Source: an uncultured bacterium (GTDB lineage Bacteria > Bacillota > Clostridia > Lachnospirales > Lachnospiraceae). Taken from it: DNA of 21,382 bases. The stretch covers positions 1-21,382 of the forward strand of contig CAMGRE010000013.1 of the NCBI GenBank assembly GCA_946061355.1, given 5' to 3'. Of this stretch, positions 1 through 8,788 are shown one piece after another (position 1 is the first letter of the stretch; each line of letters begins with the position of its first letter). Made by a program: the position numbers and the translations under genes. The notes below the pieces were generated by a model. That model was given only the letters and a program-made list of their open reading frames with translations. It had not been told where the DNA came from and searched no databases.

Positions 1-321
1 GATTCCGTTCTGCTGACAGGCGTCCATGCGTTCGAAGCGCTCCTCGCGCTCCTTATTGCTCATCTTATTATCCTTGTAGAGCGTCTGCCAGGTCTCATCC
101 ACCATCGCCCGCTTCATCGGCATGATCTCCTGCAGATTACCTGTCACATCGTCAATCCTTGCCTTCCACGCGTTGATGTTCTCCCACTGCTGAATTCTTA
201 AGTAATCCTCATGATCTATATTGATATACTGGACACTCTCCACATTTTTCCAGTCATTTCGCTGTACTTCCTTTTTCTGCGCCCGTTTCAGTCCGGTTTT
301 ATACCAGTTCCTGCCTTCCAT
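1..321 (-). CDS. N-terminal part of a paralog of the neighbouring 1358-aa protein (3' end outside window)
   Basis: An open frame starts at the ATG at 321 and runs 107 codons without a stop to the window edge. AAGGA lies 5 nt upstream and GGGGAG further back. Residues 63-107 align without gaps to residues 71-115 of the next upstream protein, with 27 of 45 identical by my count. Shared pieces include WQTL, MSNKER and NGI. The first 60 residues (MEGRNWYKTGLK...) are charged and aromatic and show little similarity, and no signal peptide or membrane segment is seen. The gene lies about 70 bases downstream of its paralog on the same strand, so it is probably in the same operon behind the AAA ATPase. 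Function is unknown. Because of its position it could be a CIS cargo or accessory protein, but that is inference. Confidence is for a real gene that is a paralog, not for any function. Confidence 0.85.
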   Translation of the reverse strand, partial: MEGRNWYKTGLKRAQKKEVQRNDWKNVESVQYINIDHEDYLRIQQWENINAWKARIDDVTGNLQEIMPMKRAMVDETWQTLYKDNKMSNKEREERFERMDACQQNGI

Positions 322-355
322 ACATTCCTTCTCCCCTTAAGCTGAGATTTAATAA

Positions 356-371
356 ATGATACCTCTATCAT
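356..371. repeat. short AT-rich inverted repeat between the two paralogs
   Basis: ATGATA-CCTC-TATCAT forms a perfect 6-bp stem with a 4-base loop in the 70-base gap between the two paralogous genes. The stem is weak and has no T-run after it, so it is unlikely to be an efficient terminator. It may be an mRNA processing or pausing element, or chance. Confidence 0.3.
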
Positions 372-391
372 GCTTCTGCAACTTTGCGCTT

Positions 392-3300
392 CTACTCTTC
401 TCCCCTGAACCTCCTCTCTGCCTCCAGTGCAAACTGCTCCAGTCCCGCTGCTGCGGCCGCACTCTGCTTCATATGCTCCTGATCGGCAAATTTCCCTTGC
501 TGCGTCACACCGCCTGACTGCAGGTAAAGTTCAAGCCATGTTGCAATCGTTGTGATCAGATCCCGTCTGCGGTCCATCTCCGCAAACTGTTCTCTCGGCA
601 TTCTGCTGAAGAATCCCCCGTTCTCCTCATCCTTTTTTATCAGGTTATCGATCCTGAGACCGATCCCCAGCAGTCTGAGCGCTTCCGGCATATGCTTCAT
701 AAGCCACTCATCATCCTTTAACGACGCGACAGTGGGAATCTGTGCCTGCATAAACTCATTGATAATGTCCTGCAGATAAGGTTCCCTGTCAGTCACATTC
801 TCGGAGAGCATGGCATCCACAAACCTGTTATTCCATTCGTAATCTGCACGATCCTGCTCCGAAAACGGCTGTCCGTTTGCTCCCAGTCGGCAATTTCTCA
901 AAAATCCCATCACATTTCTGTTGAGGTCTTCCATTCTGCCTGCATCTCTATACTTTTTCTCAATCCTCGTTCGTCTCTCCCTGTCCAGAGGCTTGTTTTT
1001 CTCTGCCTGCAGACAGGCAGCGTACTGAATCGCTCTGTTCGAAATATCCTGCCGATTCGCTTTATCCGCTTCCCTGCGCAGTTTCGCAAACCCCTTCACA
1101 CCGTATGTCCGGTCAAGGCGTTCTTCCTCCTCAGCCATCTGTCTGCGCTGTTTCTCCTTCGCCAGAATCTCTTCATACTCCTGCTGCGGTCCGCCTGCTT
1201 TCAACTCGTCAGCCGCAACCTCTCTCGCTTTGACCTTCTGCATGGCATAGTCTCTAATCTCCGCCCGGTCTTCGGCGCTCTCAGTCCCTACCTGCACTGT
1301 CATGCCCATCAGCCGCTCGACGTCCTCCTCCGCAAACATACCGAAGTAATCGCTTCCGAGTTCCTTCACACGACCGCTCAGATATCCGTGGTATACCGTC
1401 AGCAGTTCTCCCATTGCGTTCAATCTGTCAAGGCGTTCCGGCGCAATCACAAATCCGTCCTTCTGCCGGATCTCCATCAGGAAATCCTTCAGCACGAAAC
1501 CGACGGCAAGTTCCTCCCTGAAGTCCTCGTACGTCTTCAGGATTTCCTTATCACTGCCCCGCTTCAAATATTCCGGACGCATTTCCTCCATCTTGTCGAG
1601 AAGGAATTCATAACACTCATGCCGCTTCGCCTGATCCTCACTGTAGAGATTCTGCACGAACTCCTGCTCTTCCTCATGTCCGTCTCCCTGCAGCAGTGCA
1701 CGCATGATCCGTCCGGTTGCCTCCATCTGCTTATCGCGCTCCGCATACGGCTTCATAGCCTCATTTACACGCCCTGCACGCTGTTTCTCCGCATCGACAA
1801 GTTTCTTTGCCTGACTGCACTCTTCGCTCTTTGCTTCACGCTGTGCCAGGCGCTCCGCGAATTCCTCCGCCGTCAGAAGCTTCCCGTTCACCTCTCTGTT
1901 GAACACAAGGATATTCTCCACCTTCTGCCTGTCCAGACTGCCTGCCATATTCCGGTATTTCAGTTCTGTCGCCAGTGCCCCGGCCTCCATGATATCCGCC
2001 ATTCTCTTCATACTTGCCAGTCTTTCCTGCGTCAGGAAATTTCCGTATTGATCAATTCCGCCTGCCTGCAGATGCATCATCAGCCATCCCAAGATCGGTA
2101 ACAACAGCTCACGCTTACTCTTGAGCGCCTCTGCCCGCTCCGCCGGCATATTCCCAAAAAATTCCGCGTTATTCCGATCTGCTTTCAGATTGTCCATCAT
2201 CAAATGCACTGACATCAGGCGTCTTACGGATTCGTAATGCGCGACCATCCATGCATCGTCCTTCATCTGTGCCATCGTCGGAACTTCGCACTGTATCACT
2301 TCGTCACACATGTCATTCAGATATGTATCTCTGTCCCGATAATTGTCGGACAGCATCGCCTGCACGTATCCGTCGTTCCATGCCTTGTTCGCATGATCCT
2401 GTCCTGTCAGCGGGCTTCCGTCCGGCCCGGTCCGATACATCTTCATGAGTCCGTAAACCGATCTTTGCAGATCGATTCCGGTTCCCTGATACTTTTCCTT
2501 TAACCGCTCAATGTCTTCCTTCTTCAGAAGCCGTTCCCCCGTTGCTTTGATCTGAGCGCCGTAAAGCACCGTCAGATCCGACAAGCCCGGGTGATCTTTG
2601 TCCGCTTCCTCACGCAGTTCTCCAAATCCCGGCATACCAAATTTGTTGTCCAGATACCGCTGTTTCTGATCCCTGTACATTTTTTCCAGATCCATCTGTC
2701 TGTTCAGCAGAAGGGAATCCTTGCCCGGAGCATCATAATGTGCGCTCTCACCGCCGGTCACATTCATCATCGTCCTTGTGATACAGTCAAACCACTGTAA
2801 GAAAAGATTCATCGCTTCAAACTTTGCATTCAACTGCTGTATTCTGTCAAACTGCTCCGGCATATTTAACATGAGCGTGTTTGTATTCGTCTTGGACTTC
2901 TGCATATAATAAAATGCTTCCACACTGTCACGCATACGGCTGATCTCGTTCATATCTCCCCGGAACATTCCCTTGCTGAATACATTCTCCAGCCGCGGAA
3001 GCTGTATGGCATCCATCTCATCAATGATATTGACAAGGAATGGCAGTCTGTCCTCCACCCGGTCGGAGAGCATCGCTTCCGCGTACAGATTATTCCACTC
3101 CGCCATCTGTCTGTCTCTCTCTGTGGCATATCTGCCGTATACATCACGCGCACAGTATTTGAACCCTTTCTTCACCGCAATCAGGCTGTTTGGTTTCCCC
3201 TTTAATTTCTTATCAACACGGTTAAGCAGTGCGGGTTTCACACCTGAGGACGCTGCCTTCGCCTGTCTCCCGCGCCATATGTACAGAGCGGCTTCCTCCG

Positions 3301-4468
3301 TGATATCAGGGTGAACCTCCTTCAGATCCTGTTCTGTTTTGAGAAAGCCCGGATACAATGTATCTATTCTCCTGTTCCGCACCTTCGTAGCCGCAGCCTT
3401 ATGTTCAGACTGGATGCGTTTCTCGAGTTTTGCATCCATCTGATACCCCACATCTTTCGAATCCAACCTATTCAGATAGCCACCGCGTGCCTCCACATAT
3501 GCTTTGAATTCCGGATTAGCCATCCTTGTTTGTTCCCATTTATGACCTCTCGGCAAATCAAAATAGTCCCCTTCTCTCAGCGCTTTATCCAGTTCCTCCC
3601 TCTCATCATCGGAAAGGATAGCGTGATACACATTGCCGATCATCTTGATCCTCTGTTCAACCATCCAAAACGTTGCCTCCGCCATGGACGCAACCGTGCG
3701 GAAGTTTACCTCTTCCTCCTCAGACATCTCATATCCATCTCCAAGCACCGCGTCCAGGACTTTATTCATCTCACCGCCCTGCATCAGGAGCTTTCCGTAT
3801 TTCTCATAGTATTCCATAAGCTTCTTATCATCATTGATCGGCGGCTGAAAACACTTCGGATCCACATTTTTGAATTGATCCAATATCACCTTATAGCCTT
3901 CGTGACGCTTCGTTTTATCCTTACTCTCCACATTCTCAATCAACGCAAAATTCTTCTGCTGCGCCTCCTCTGTTCCCGACAGATCATAAAAGGATGCCAG
4001 CCATCGTTTCGGCTGAAAATTCCGCTGCTCTTCCTCCGAAAGTGTGGCCTTATATGCAGCCGCAATTTCTCTTTTCTTTGCAAGTGCCTCATCATTCCTC
4101 TCATGATACAGTTTCTTCGCCCGGATCCCATTCTTCGCCTGCTTGTCGAGACGTTTCAAACGTTCCTTGCGCTCCTTATTGCTCATCTGCTCATCGCCGT
4201 GGAGTGTCTGCCAGCCCTCCTCCACCATCGCCTGACGCATCGGTACGATCTCCTGCGGGATAAGCTTCATGATCCCGTTCTCCATCCGCTCAACTGTCGT
4301 CATTTTGACAGAGGTATAATTGTTCCAGTTCATCTCCTGCGACATTTCGTTCATGTCGAGTTTCTGTGTTTTCCACTCGTTCTGGTCATCCAGCGTACGC
4401 AGCTCCACATGACGCTTCTCCTCTTCCATCTGCTGCTGTCCCTGCTGCATCATATTGTTGTTATCCAT
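392..4468 (-). CDS. 1358-aa charged, internally repeated protein of unknown function in a CIS cluster
   Basis: The start ATG is preceded by AAGGAGG at a 9-nt spacing and sits 18 bases after the AAA ATPase stop. I do not recognise a family. The protein is soluble-looking and rich in Glu, Arg, Lys and Met, with no signal peptide or membrane helix. Two repeat types can be seen. Type A occurs at residues about 365-575, 604-815 and 1116-1335 (roughly 3376-2744, 2659-2024 and 1123-464). It features W-N-[ND] followed by AMLS[DE], DR..[YF]L, a P-[TR] step, KDD-W in copies 2 and 3, and a late MP-E motif. Type B occurs at about 125-300 and 900-1060 and shares KRHE-[GC]-Y followed by [IL]LD. The order is N-terminal region, B1, A1, A2, B2, A3. 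Residues 71-115 match the paralog that follows. Direct position behind the ATPase suggests a client or cargo of the injection particle, but a scaffold or tape-like role cannot be excluded. Confidence 0.9.
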   Translation of the reverse strand: MDNNNMMQQGQQQMEEEKRHVELRTLDDQNEWKTQKLDMNEMSQEMNWNNYTSVKMTTVERMENGIMKLIPQEIVPMRQAMVEEGWQTLHGDEQMSNKERKERLKRLDKQAKNGIRAKKLYHERNDEALAKKREIAAAYKATLSEEEQRNFQPKRWLASFYDLSGTEEAQQKNFALIENVESKDKTKRHEGYKVILDQFKNVDPKCFQPPINDDKKLMEYYEKYGKLLMQGGEMNKVLDAVLGDGYEMSEEEEVNFRTVASMAEATFWMVEQRIKMIGNVYHAILSDDEREELDKALREGDYFDLPRGHKWEQTRMANPEFKAYVEARGGYLNRLDSKDVGYQMDAKLEKRIQSEHKAAATKVRNRRIDTLYPGFLKTEQDLKEVHPDITEEAALYIWRGRQAKAASSGVKPALLNRVDKKLKGKPNSLIAVKKGFKYCARDVYGRYATERDRQMAEWNNLYAEAMLSDRVEDRLPFLVNIIDEMDAIQLPRLENVFSKGMFRGDMNEISRMRDSVEAFYYMQKSKTNTNTLMLNMPEQFDRIQQLNAKFEAMNLFLQWFDCITRTMMNVTGGESAHYDAPGKDSLLLNRQMDLEKMYRDQKQRYLDNKFGMPGFGELREEADKDHPGLSDLTVLYGAQIKATGERLLKKEDIERLKEKYQGTGIDLQRSVYGLMKMYRTGPDGSPLTGQDHANKAWNDGYVQAMLSDNYRDRDTYLNDMCDEVIQCEVPTMAQMKDDAWMVAHYESVRRLMSVHLMMDNLKADRNNAEFFGNMPAERAEALKSKRELLLPILGWLMMHLQAGGIDQYGNFLTQERLASMKRMADIMEAGALATELKYRNMAGSLDRQKVENILVFNREVNGKLLTAEEFAERLAQREAKSEECSQAKKLVDAEKQRAGRVNEAMKPYAERDKQMEATGRIMRALLQGDGHEEEQEFVQNLYSEDQAKRHECYEFLLDKMEEMRPEYLKRGSDKEILKTYEDFREELAVGFVLKDFLMEIRQKDGFVIAPERLDRLNAMGELLTVYHGYLSGRVKELGSDYFGMFAEEDVERLMGMTVQVGTESAEDRAEIRDYAMQKVKAREVAADELKAGGPQQEYEEILAKEKQRRQMAEEEERLDRTYGVKGFAKLRREADKANRQDISNRAIQYAACLQAEKNKPLDRERRTRIEKKYRDAGRMEDLNRNVMGFLRNCRLGANGQPFSEQDRADYEWNNRFVDAMLSENVTDREPYLQDIINEFMQAQIPTVASLKDDEWLMKHMPEALRLLGIGLRIDNLIKKDEENGGFFSRMPREQFAEMDRRRDLITTIATWLELYLQSGGVTQQGKFADQEHMKQSAAAAAGLEQFALEAERRFRGEE

Positions 4469-4486
4469 AAGTAATCTCCTCCTTCA

Positions 4487-6850
4487 TTACAATCCGATCT
4501 GTGAAGCATAAGGCTCAAAGTCAGCCTTGGTGAATACCTTACCCACCTTGACAAACTCGTAGCGGATCGCCTGCAGATAGTGTCGCATGCAGACCTCCTT
4601 GCCGTCGCCGTCCGCCGCCGCGAGGAACGCCGCGTTGAGAACGCAGTTCTTGATATTACCGCCGGCGAACTCGAAACGCTCCGCGAGGAAACGGAAATCC
4701 ACATCCTCGCCGAGGGGCGTCGTCTTCGGCACGGTCGTCCGCCACAGCATCTCTCTCGTGTCCGGATTCGGGAACTGGAATTCCACGATATATTTCATAC
4801 GCCGGAAGAACGCCGGGTCAATGTTGTGCTTATAGTTGGTCGCCAGCACACACACGCCGTCGTACGCTTCCATCTCCTGTAAGAGCAGCGCTGTCTTGTT
4901 GTTGTTCGATGACTGGTTCGATCCGCCGTCATCGGAACGCTTCGCAAAGATCGTATCGCACTCGTCGAAGAACAGTACGACGTTACACTTCTTCGCCTCG
5001 CGAAAGATCATGGACAGAGATTTCTCCGTCTCGCCGACGTACTTGTCAACAACTTTGGAGATATCGACGCGATACAGCTCCAGATTCAACTCGTGGGCAA
5101 GCACCTGCGCCATCATGGATTTACCGGTACCGGGCGCACCGAACAGAAGTACCGTCAGGCCTCGTCCGTAAGGATATTTCTTCGTGTAATTCCAGTCGTC
5201 GTATACTCTGTTCTTATATGTCATCTGCTCGATGGCATGCGTGATCGTCTCTCTCTGATCCTTGTTCATGACGATGTCGTCAAAGCCGAATTTTGCTTCC
5301 ACTCTCGTCGCCTTCTGGCTCAGTTCGGAGGACATCTGATTATTGCAACCCTTGAAGAGCGCGGCTCTCGGGATCAGGATCTGCTTGTCCATCGTCGCAA
5401 GGCTTCTCGCGTACTTTAATGCGTCCTTAATCTTGCCGGGCGTGAACAGGAATTTGATCGTCATCTCCTCCAGATCACAGTCCTCACCGAGTGCATAGTC
5501 CCTGGCGAAATACTTCCAGCACTCCAGTCTCTCCTCAAAGGTCGGCGTCTTGAGCTCAAGCGTCGTGATCTGCTCCTTCGTCACCTCTTTGAAATTGATG
5601 GTCTCCTTGCTGAGTGCGAACACCATCACATTCTTGGCCGTCAGTTTGGCAAATGCCAGATCCATATAGCCGAAAAATTTCTCTTTCTCCTCCTCTCTGT
5701 AGGAGAGCTCCTCCAGCACACAGCAGGCATTGGTCAGGATACATTCTCTCGTCACCGCCCAGAGCGCCCTGTCCACGAACTGATAATCGTAGACAAACAG
5801 CTTCTTGCAGTTGATGGCAACCGCATTCAGTCCGTTCTTCCGGCAAAAATGTCTGATGAAGAATTTCCTGCCGCTTCCCTCATCCCCAAAATAAGCAAAA
5901 ATACGCACACCCTCCTGATACGATATCTCCATCGCCTCAAGAACGCCTGCGTTTGCCATGATGGGGTCCAGTTCACTGCCGTCCGTCAACATGTGGAAGA
6001 ACTGGATATAATTCTCATCGAGACGCATCGGATTGCGTCCGAACAGATAGTCGATCATACGCTTGTCCGGTGAGACAAGTGTGGAAAAGGGCATACTGCC
6101 CTGGATATTGAGTGCAAGGATTGGCTGCAGCTGCTCTAAGCAGACCGACATATCTGCATACGCGCCCGTGATGGAGAATTTCCTCCCGTAATACAGTTTT
6201 GCCGCGGACTCGATTGTCGGCGCCGACAGACCGCCGTTCTCATTGATGACCTGAAATACTCCGGCATAATCGGTCTGTGTGGAGGACAGGATCGCACAGC
6301 CGAAACAGAACACGGTGAACGGCTCGAACTCTAACTTCTTGCAGATCTCATAGAACGGGATACGAATTCCCTCCTGCAGGGAAAGCTCCGCCCGCTCGCA
6401 CAGTTCCTTCACATGCTCCAGGATATCGGGCTGAGGAATCTGAGCCGCCGCTTCCGCGCGCCTGCTGCCCTGTTCTTCCTCGTCTTCCTCCTCATTATCA
6501 TCCATGGAAAAGCTGCCGAGGAGGCTCATCAGGTCATCCTCCTCTCCCCCGTCTTCATCCCCGTCTTCATCGCCTGCTCCGGACAGGAATGCGCTGAATG
6601 CGTCCTCGCTCTCTTCATCCTCTGCCTTTGGTTCCGGGAAGCTCTCTCCCATGTCCGTCCGGTATTTGTCCAGCTTCTCCCGGCACACATCATGGGCAAC
6701 CTCCAGATCCGGGTACAGGACATTCTTGTAACCGCCCTGCGATGAAGCAAACACCAGCTTCATCTCGGAGAGATACGTATCCATGCTTGTGTTCACAATG
6801 CCAAACAGATGGCTCATGAATTCTTCATAGCTTTTATACGGTTTCTGCAT
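4487..6850 (-). CDS. Tandem AAA ATPase of the contractile-injection-system (Afp15/Pvc15-like) type
   Basis: Numbering is from the ATG at 6850, about 787 aa. GGAG lies 5 nt upstream of that ATG; an in-frame GTG at 6856 is too close to the same site. The gene overlaps the end of the diguanylate cyclase gene by 17 bases. Residues about 75-130 form a very acidic linker. About 140-220 look like a helical or winged-helix region. A first AAA module at about 315-430 has a distorted P-loop (GDEGSGRK) and is probably inactive. The second module is intact: Walker A GAPGTGKS at about 571-578, Walker B LFFDECD at about 626-632, sensor LATN near 670 and an FRR arginine pair near 683. Afp15/Pvc15-type ATPases are hallmark eCIS genes needed for particle assembly or cargo loading. 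That role is inferred here from family resemblance and from the baseplate genes nearby. Confidence 0.88.
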   Translation of the reverse strand: MQKPYKSYEEFMSHLFGIVNTSMDTYLSEMKLVFASSQGGYKNVLYPDLEVAHDVCREKLDKYRTDMGESFPEPKAEDEESEDAFSAFLSGAGDEDGDEDGGEEDDLMSLLGSFSMDDNEEEDEEEQGSRRAEAAAQIPQPDILEHVKELCERAELSLQEGIRIPFYEICKKLEFEPFTVFCFGCAILSSTQTDYAGVFQVINENGGLSAPTIESAAKLYYGRKFSITGAYADMSVCLEQLQPILALNIQGSMPFSTLVSPDKRMIDYLFGRNPMRLDENYIQFFHMLTDGSELDPIMANAGVLEAMEISYQEGVRIFAYFGDEGSGRKFFIRHFCRKNGLNAVAINCKKLFVYDYQFVDRALWAVTRECILTNACCVLEELSYREEEKEKFFGYMDLAFAKLTAKNVMVFALSKETINFKEVTKEQITTLELKTPTFEERLECWKYFARDYALGEDCDLEEMTIKFLFTPGKIKDALKYARSLATMDKQILIPRAALFKGCNNQMSSELSQKATRVEAKFGFDDIVMNKDQRETITHAIEQMTYKNRVYDDWNYTKKYPYGRGLTVLLFGAPGTGKSMMAQVLAHELNLELYRVDISKVVDKYVGETEKSLSMIFREAKKCNVVLFFDECDTIFAKRSDDGGSNQSSNNNKTALLLQEMEAYDGVCVLATNYKHNIDPAFFRRMKYIVEFQFPNPDTREMLWRTTVPKTTPLGEDVDFRFLAERFEFAGGNIKNCVLNAAFLAAADGDGKEVCMRHYLQAIRYEFVKVGKVFTKADFEPYASQIGL

Positions 6851-8435
6851 TTTCACTCCATCCTTTCTTCATCCGTGCCTTTCTCTCATACATCGCCTTA
6901 TCGGCACGGTGAAACAGTCTCTCATAACTCTCTTCATTCTGTCCGTCATACACGGCCATCCCCCACGCAATGGAGACTCTCGTCCTGATTCCGGTCCCGG
7001 TCTCCCGCATCGCCTGCTCGAGCGTATCCAGCCGCCTTGACGCATTTCTGTAGTCCTCATCTTCCAACAGAACGACAAACTCATCGCCGCCGATCCGGTA
7101 TACGGGGCTGTTAATAAACACCTTTTCGATCAGTTTGGAGGCATCCTTTAACAGCCGGTCGCCCTCCTCGTGGCCGAATCTGTCATTGACCTGTTTCAGG
7201 CCGTTGACATCCATGACGATGAGTGCAAACTCCGCCATTCCTGCAGACATCTCCATCTTTTTGCGCTCCACGACCTCCTGGTACGCCGTCTTGTTCTTAA
7301 CGCCGGTCAGGGAATCCGTGTATGCCAGTTCATTGATATACGTAAGATACTCCCGCAGATGTACGATCATCTTCTGGATGCTCTTAGTCAGCAGATAGAC
7401 TTCATCCCGTGTATTGCATTTCAGTTCGATCTCCAGATCGCCGTCCGCAACTTTCTCCGCCGCTGCCGTCAGTTCGCGCAGCGGACGAACGAGGCGTCTC
7501 GACAACAGTACGGTCAGCACACTGAACAGTGCGCTAAGTCCCAGCACGATCATGCACAGATGATTGATCAGTGTATACTTCTTCTTGTTGATCTCATGAA
7601 TCGGGATCTCCATGCCCAGCTGCATGCCGTTCCTTAAGGTATACATGACCGTCTTCTTCTCACGCAGCGGTGCGGAAGGCTTCATGATGGCGCTCATTTC
7701 TTCCTCGCTCGTATCGGATGTCGTATACAGGACGTTGCCTTTGCTGTCGGACAGGAACGCCGTTCCGTTCTGATAAACATCAATCCTGTCTAACCAGCCC
7801 TCTACCGCCTGGAAATCAATGTCCATGCCCGCAACACCGAACAGCATACCATCCTTGTACAGCGGCACTTCATAGGAAATGATATAACTCTCTGTATTTT
7901 TGTTCCAATATGGCTCCAGCCAGACAGGCCCGCCCTTCTCTACCGGGATATACCACCAGCCCACATGCTCCGTATCATCCGGACCGTATGCGGCCAGATC
8001 GGTATTCTGACATGAACGGAAACTGCCCGCACCATCCTGCCTTGTAAAGAAGAATCCTTCCGTTGCCGTTGAGAGCTCCGGATTGAACCGGATGTAATAA
8101 GCCACGGAACCGTCAGCATTACCGGCAATGCTTCCGAACATACGCCTCAGGCTCCCGATATAGGATCTCCTGTAACTTCCGTCATCGGTAAACCGCTCAA
8201 CACTGTCAAGTTCTTCCACCGCATAGGCGCTGATCATATCGACGGCATCCTCGATCCCCTTAAAGATCGTATCCATCTCGCTGCGCTGTTCCCTGCATGT
8301 CAGTTCCATGATCTCTTCCGAGTCCTCACCGATCAGCTGCGACGCATAGAGGACACCAATCCCGCCGAGCGCCGTCGCCGACAGGAGAATACACGATAAT
8401 ACCAGCATTGTAAATTTATTCTGAATCGAATGCAT
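6834..8435 (-). CDS. Membrane Cache-HAMP-GGDEF diguanylate cyclase
   Basis: A 533-aa protein with GGGAG 8 nt before its ATG. One membrane helix spans about 9-32. An extracytoplasmic dCache-like sensor covers about 35-285, with WWYIPV and GVAGMDID typical of that fold. A second helix spans about 288-312, a HAMP domain about 312-365, and a GGDEF domain about 370-525. The active-site GGDEF is intact at 449-453, with TDSLTGVKN and D-V-N-G upstream, so it should make c-di-GMP from two GTP. The RxxD product-inhibition site expected five residues before GGDEF is absent (INSP there), so feedback through that site is not expected. The 3' end overlaps the AAA ATPase start, which implies translational coupling. 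The ligand is unknown; dCache domains often bind amino acids or other small metabolites. Confidence 0.93.
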   Translation of the reverse strand: MHSIQNKFTMLVLSCILLSATALGGIGVLYASQLIGEDSEEIMELTCREQRSEMDTIFKGIEDAVDMISAYAVEELDSVERFTDDGSYRRSYIGSLRRMFGSIAGNADGSVAYYIRFNPELSTATEGFFFTRQDGAGSFRSCQNTDLAAYGPDDTEHVGWWYIPVEKGGPVWLEPYWNKNTESYIISYEVPLYKDGMLFGVAGMDIDFQAVEGWLDRIDVYQNGTAFLSDSKGNVLYTTSDTSEEEMSAIMKPSAPLREKKTVMYTLRNGMQLGMEIPIHEINKKKYTLINHLCMIVLGLSALFSVLTVLLSRRLVRPLRELTAAAEKVADGDLEIELKCNTRDEVYLLTKSIQKMIVHLREYLTYINELAYTDSLTGVKNKTAYQEVVERKKMEMSAGMAEFALIVMDVNGLKQVNDRFGHEEGDRLLKDASKLIEKVFINSPVYRIGGDEFVVLLEDEDYRNASRRLDTLEQAMRETGTGIRTRVSIAWGMAVYDGQNEESYERLFHRADKAMYERKARMKKGWSENAETV

Positions 8436-8491
8436 CTTGTCTGCTCCCTATACCGGATACTTACTATCCTTATTTCACTATTACAGAAAGT

Positions 8492-8515
8492 ATACCGCAA
8501 CCAAGGTCACAAAAC
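8492..8515 (-). promoter_or_regulatory. candidate promoter before the diguanylate cyclase gene, alternative-sigma-like
   Basis: On the minus strand, GTTTTG, 12 bases, then CGGTAT lies about 57 bases before the cyclase ATG. This resembles the sigma-B type pattern (GTTT, 12-15 bases, GGGTAT). TATACT overlaps the same place but has no reasonable -35 for the housekeeping sigma. A single short match like this is weak evidence. Confidence 0.25.
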
Positions 8516-8527
8516 AGACACACTTCG

Positions 8528-8755
8528 TCAAAAACCGTCAACTCCTCTGAAAAAAAGCGCCTGTTTATCAAAGACGCTCATGTCACTGTTGATGCCCTGC
8601 GCCAGTTTGGAATCAAAAACATCTTTCTCCTCGTTGATGGAAGCGCTTCTCGTCCGCTTCAGATAATCCATCGTCTCCTCATCCTCGAGATTCCTCCGCC
8701 TCTGTTCCAGCTGCTTCTTCTGTTTTTCCTTTTCCAGACGTTCGTCCAGCCGCAT
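8528..8755 (-). CDS. 75-aa highly charged small protein, unknown function
   Basis: The ATG at 8755 is chosen because AAGGAGGGGAG sits just before it. An in-frame ATG at 8803 has no ribosome binding site and would add a Lys/Arg-rich 16-residue extension. Residues 1-35 are almost entirely Glu, Lys, Arg, Gln and Leu (MRLDERLEKEKQKKQLEQRR) and should form one helix or a short coiled coil. The rest is polar with Phe-containing patches near the C-terminus (SVFDKQALFF). There is no signal or membrane segment and I do not recognise the family. It is the first gene of the unit that continues into the cyclase, ATPase and repeat proteins, 92 bases upstream of the cyclase. A small adaptor or regulator is possible, but nothing in the sequence proves it. 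Confidence 0.7.
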   Translation of the reverse strand: MRLDERLEKEKQKKQLEQRRRNLEDEETMDYLKRTRSASINEEKDVFDSKLAQGINSDMSVFDKQALFFRGVDGF

Positions 8756-8788
8756 CTTTCTCCCCTCCTTCTTCTTCAGAGTTCTTCT

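Noticed and set aside
3311..4474. 387-codon open frame on the plus strand opposite the 1358-aa gene
   Set aside because: Its composition (His, Leu, Phe, Arg rich with no domain) is that of an antisense shadow, and the minus-strand frame has a strong ribosome site, repeats and a paralog.
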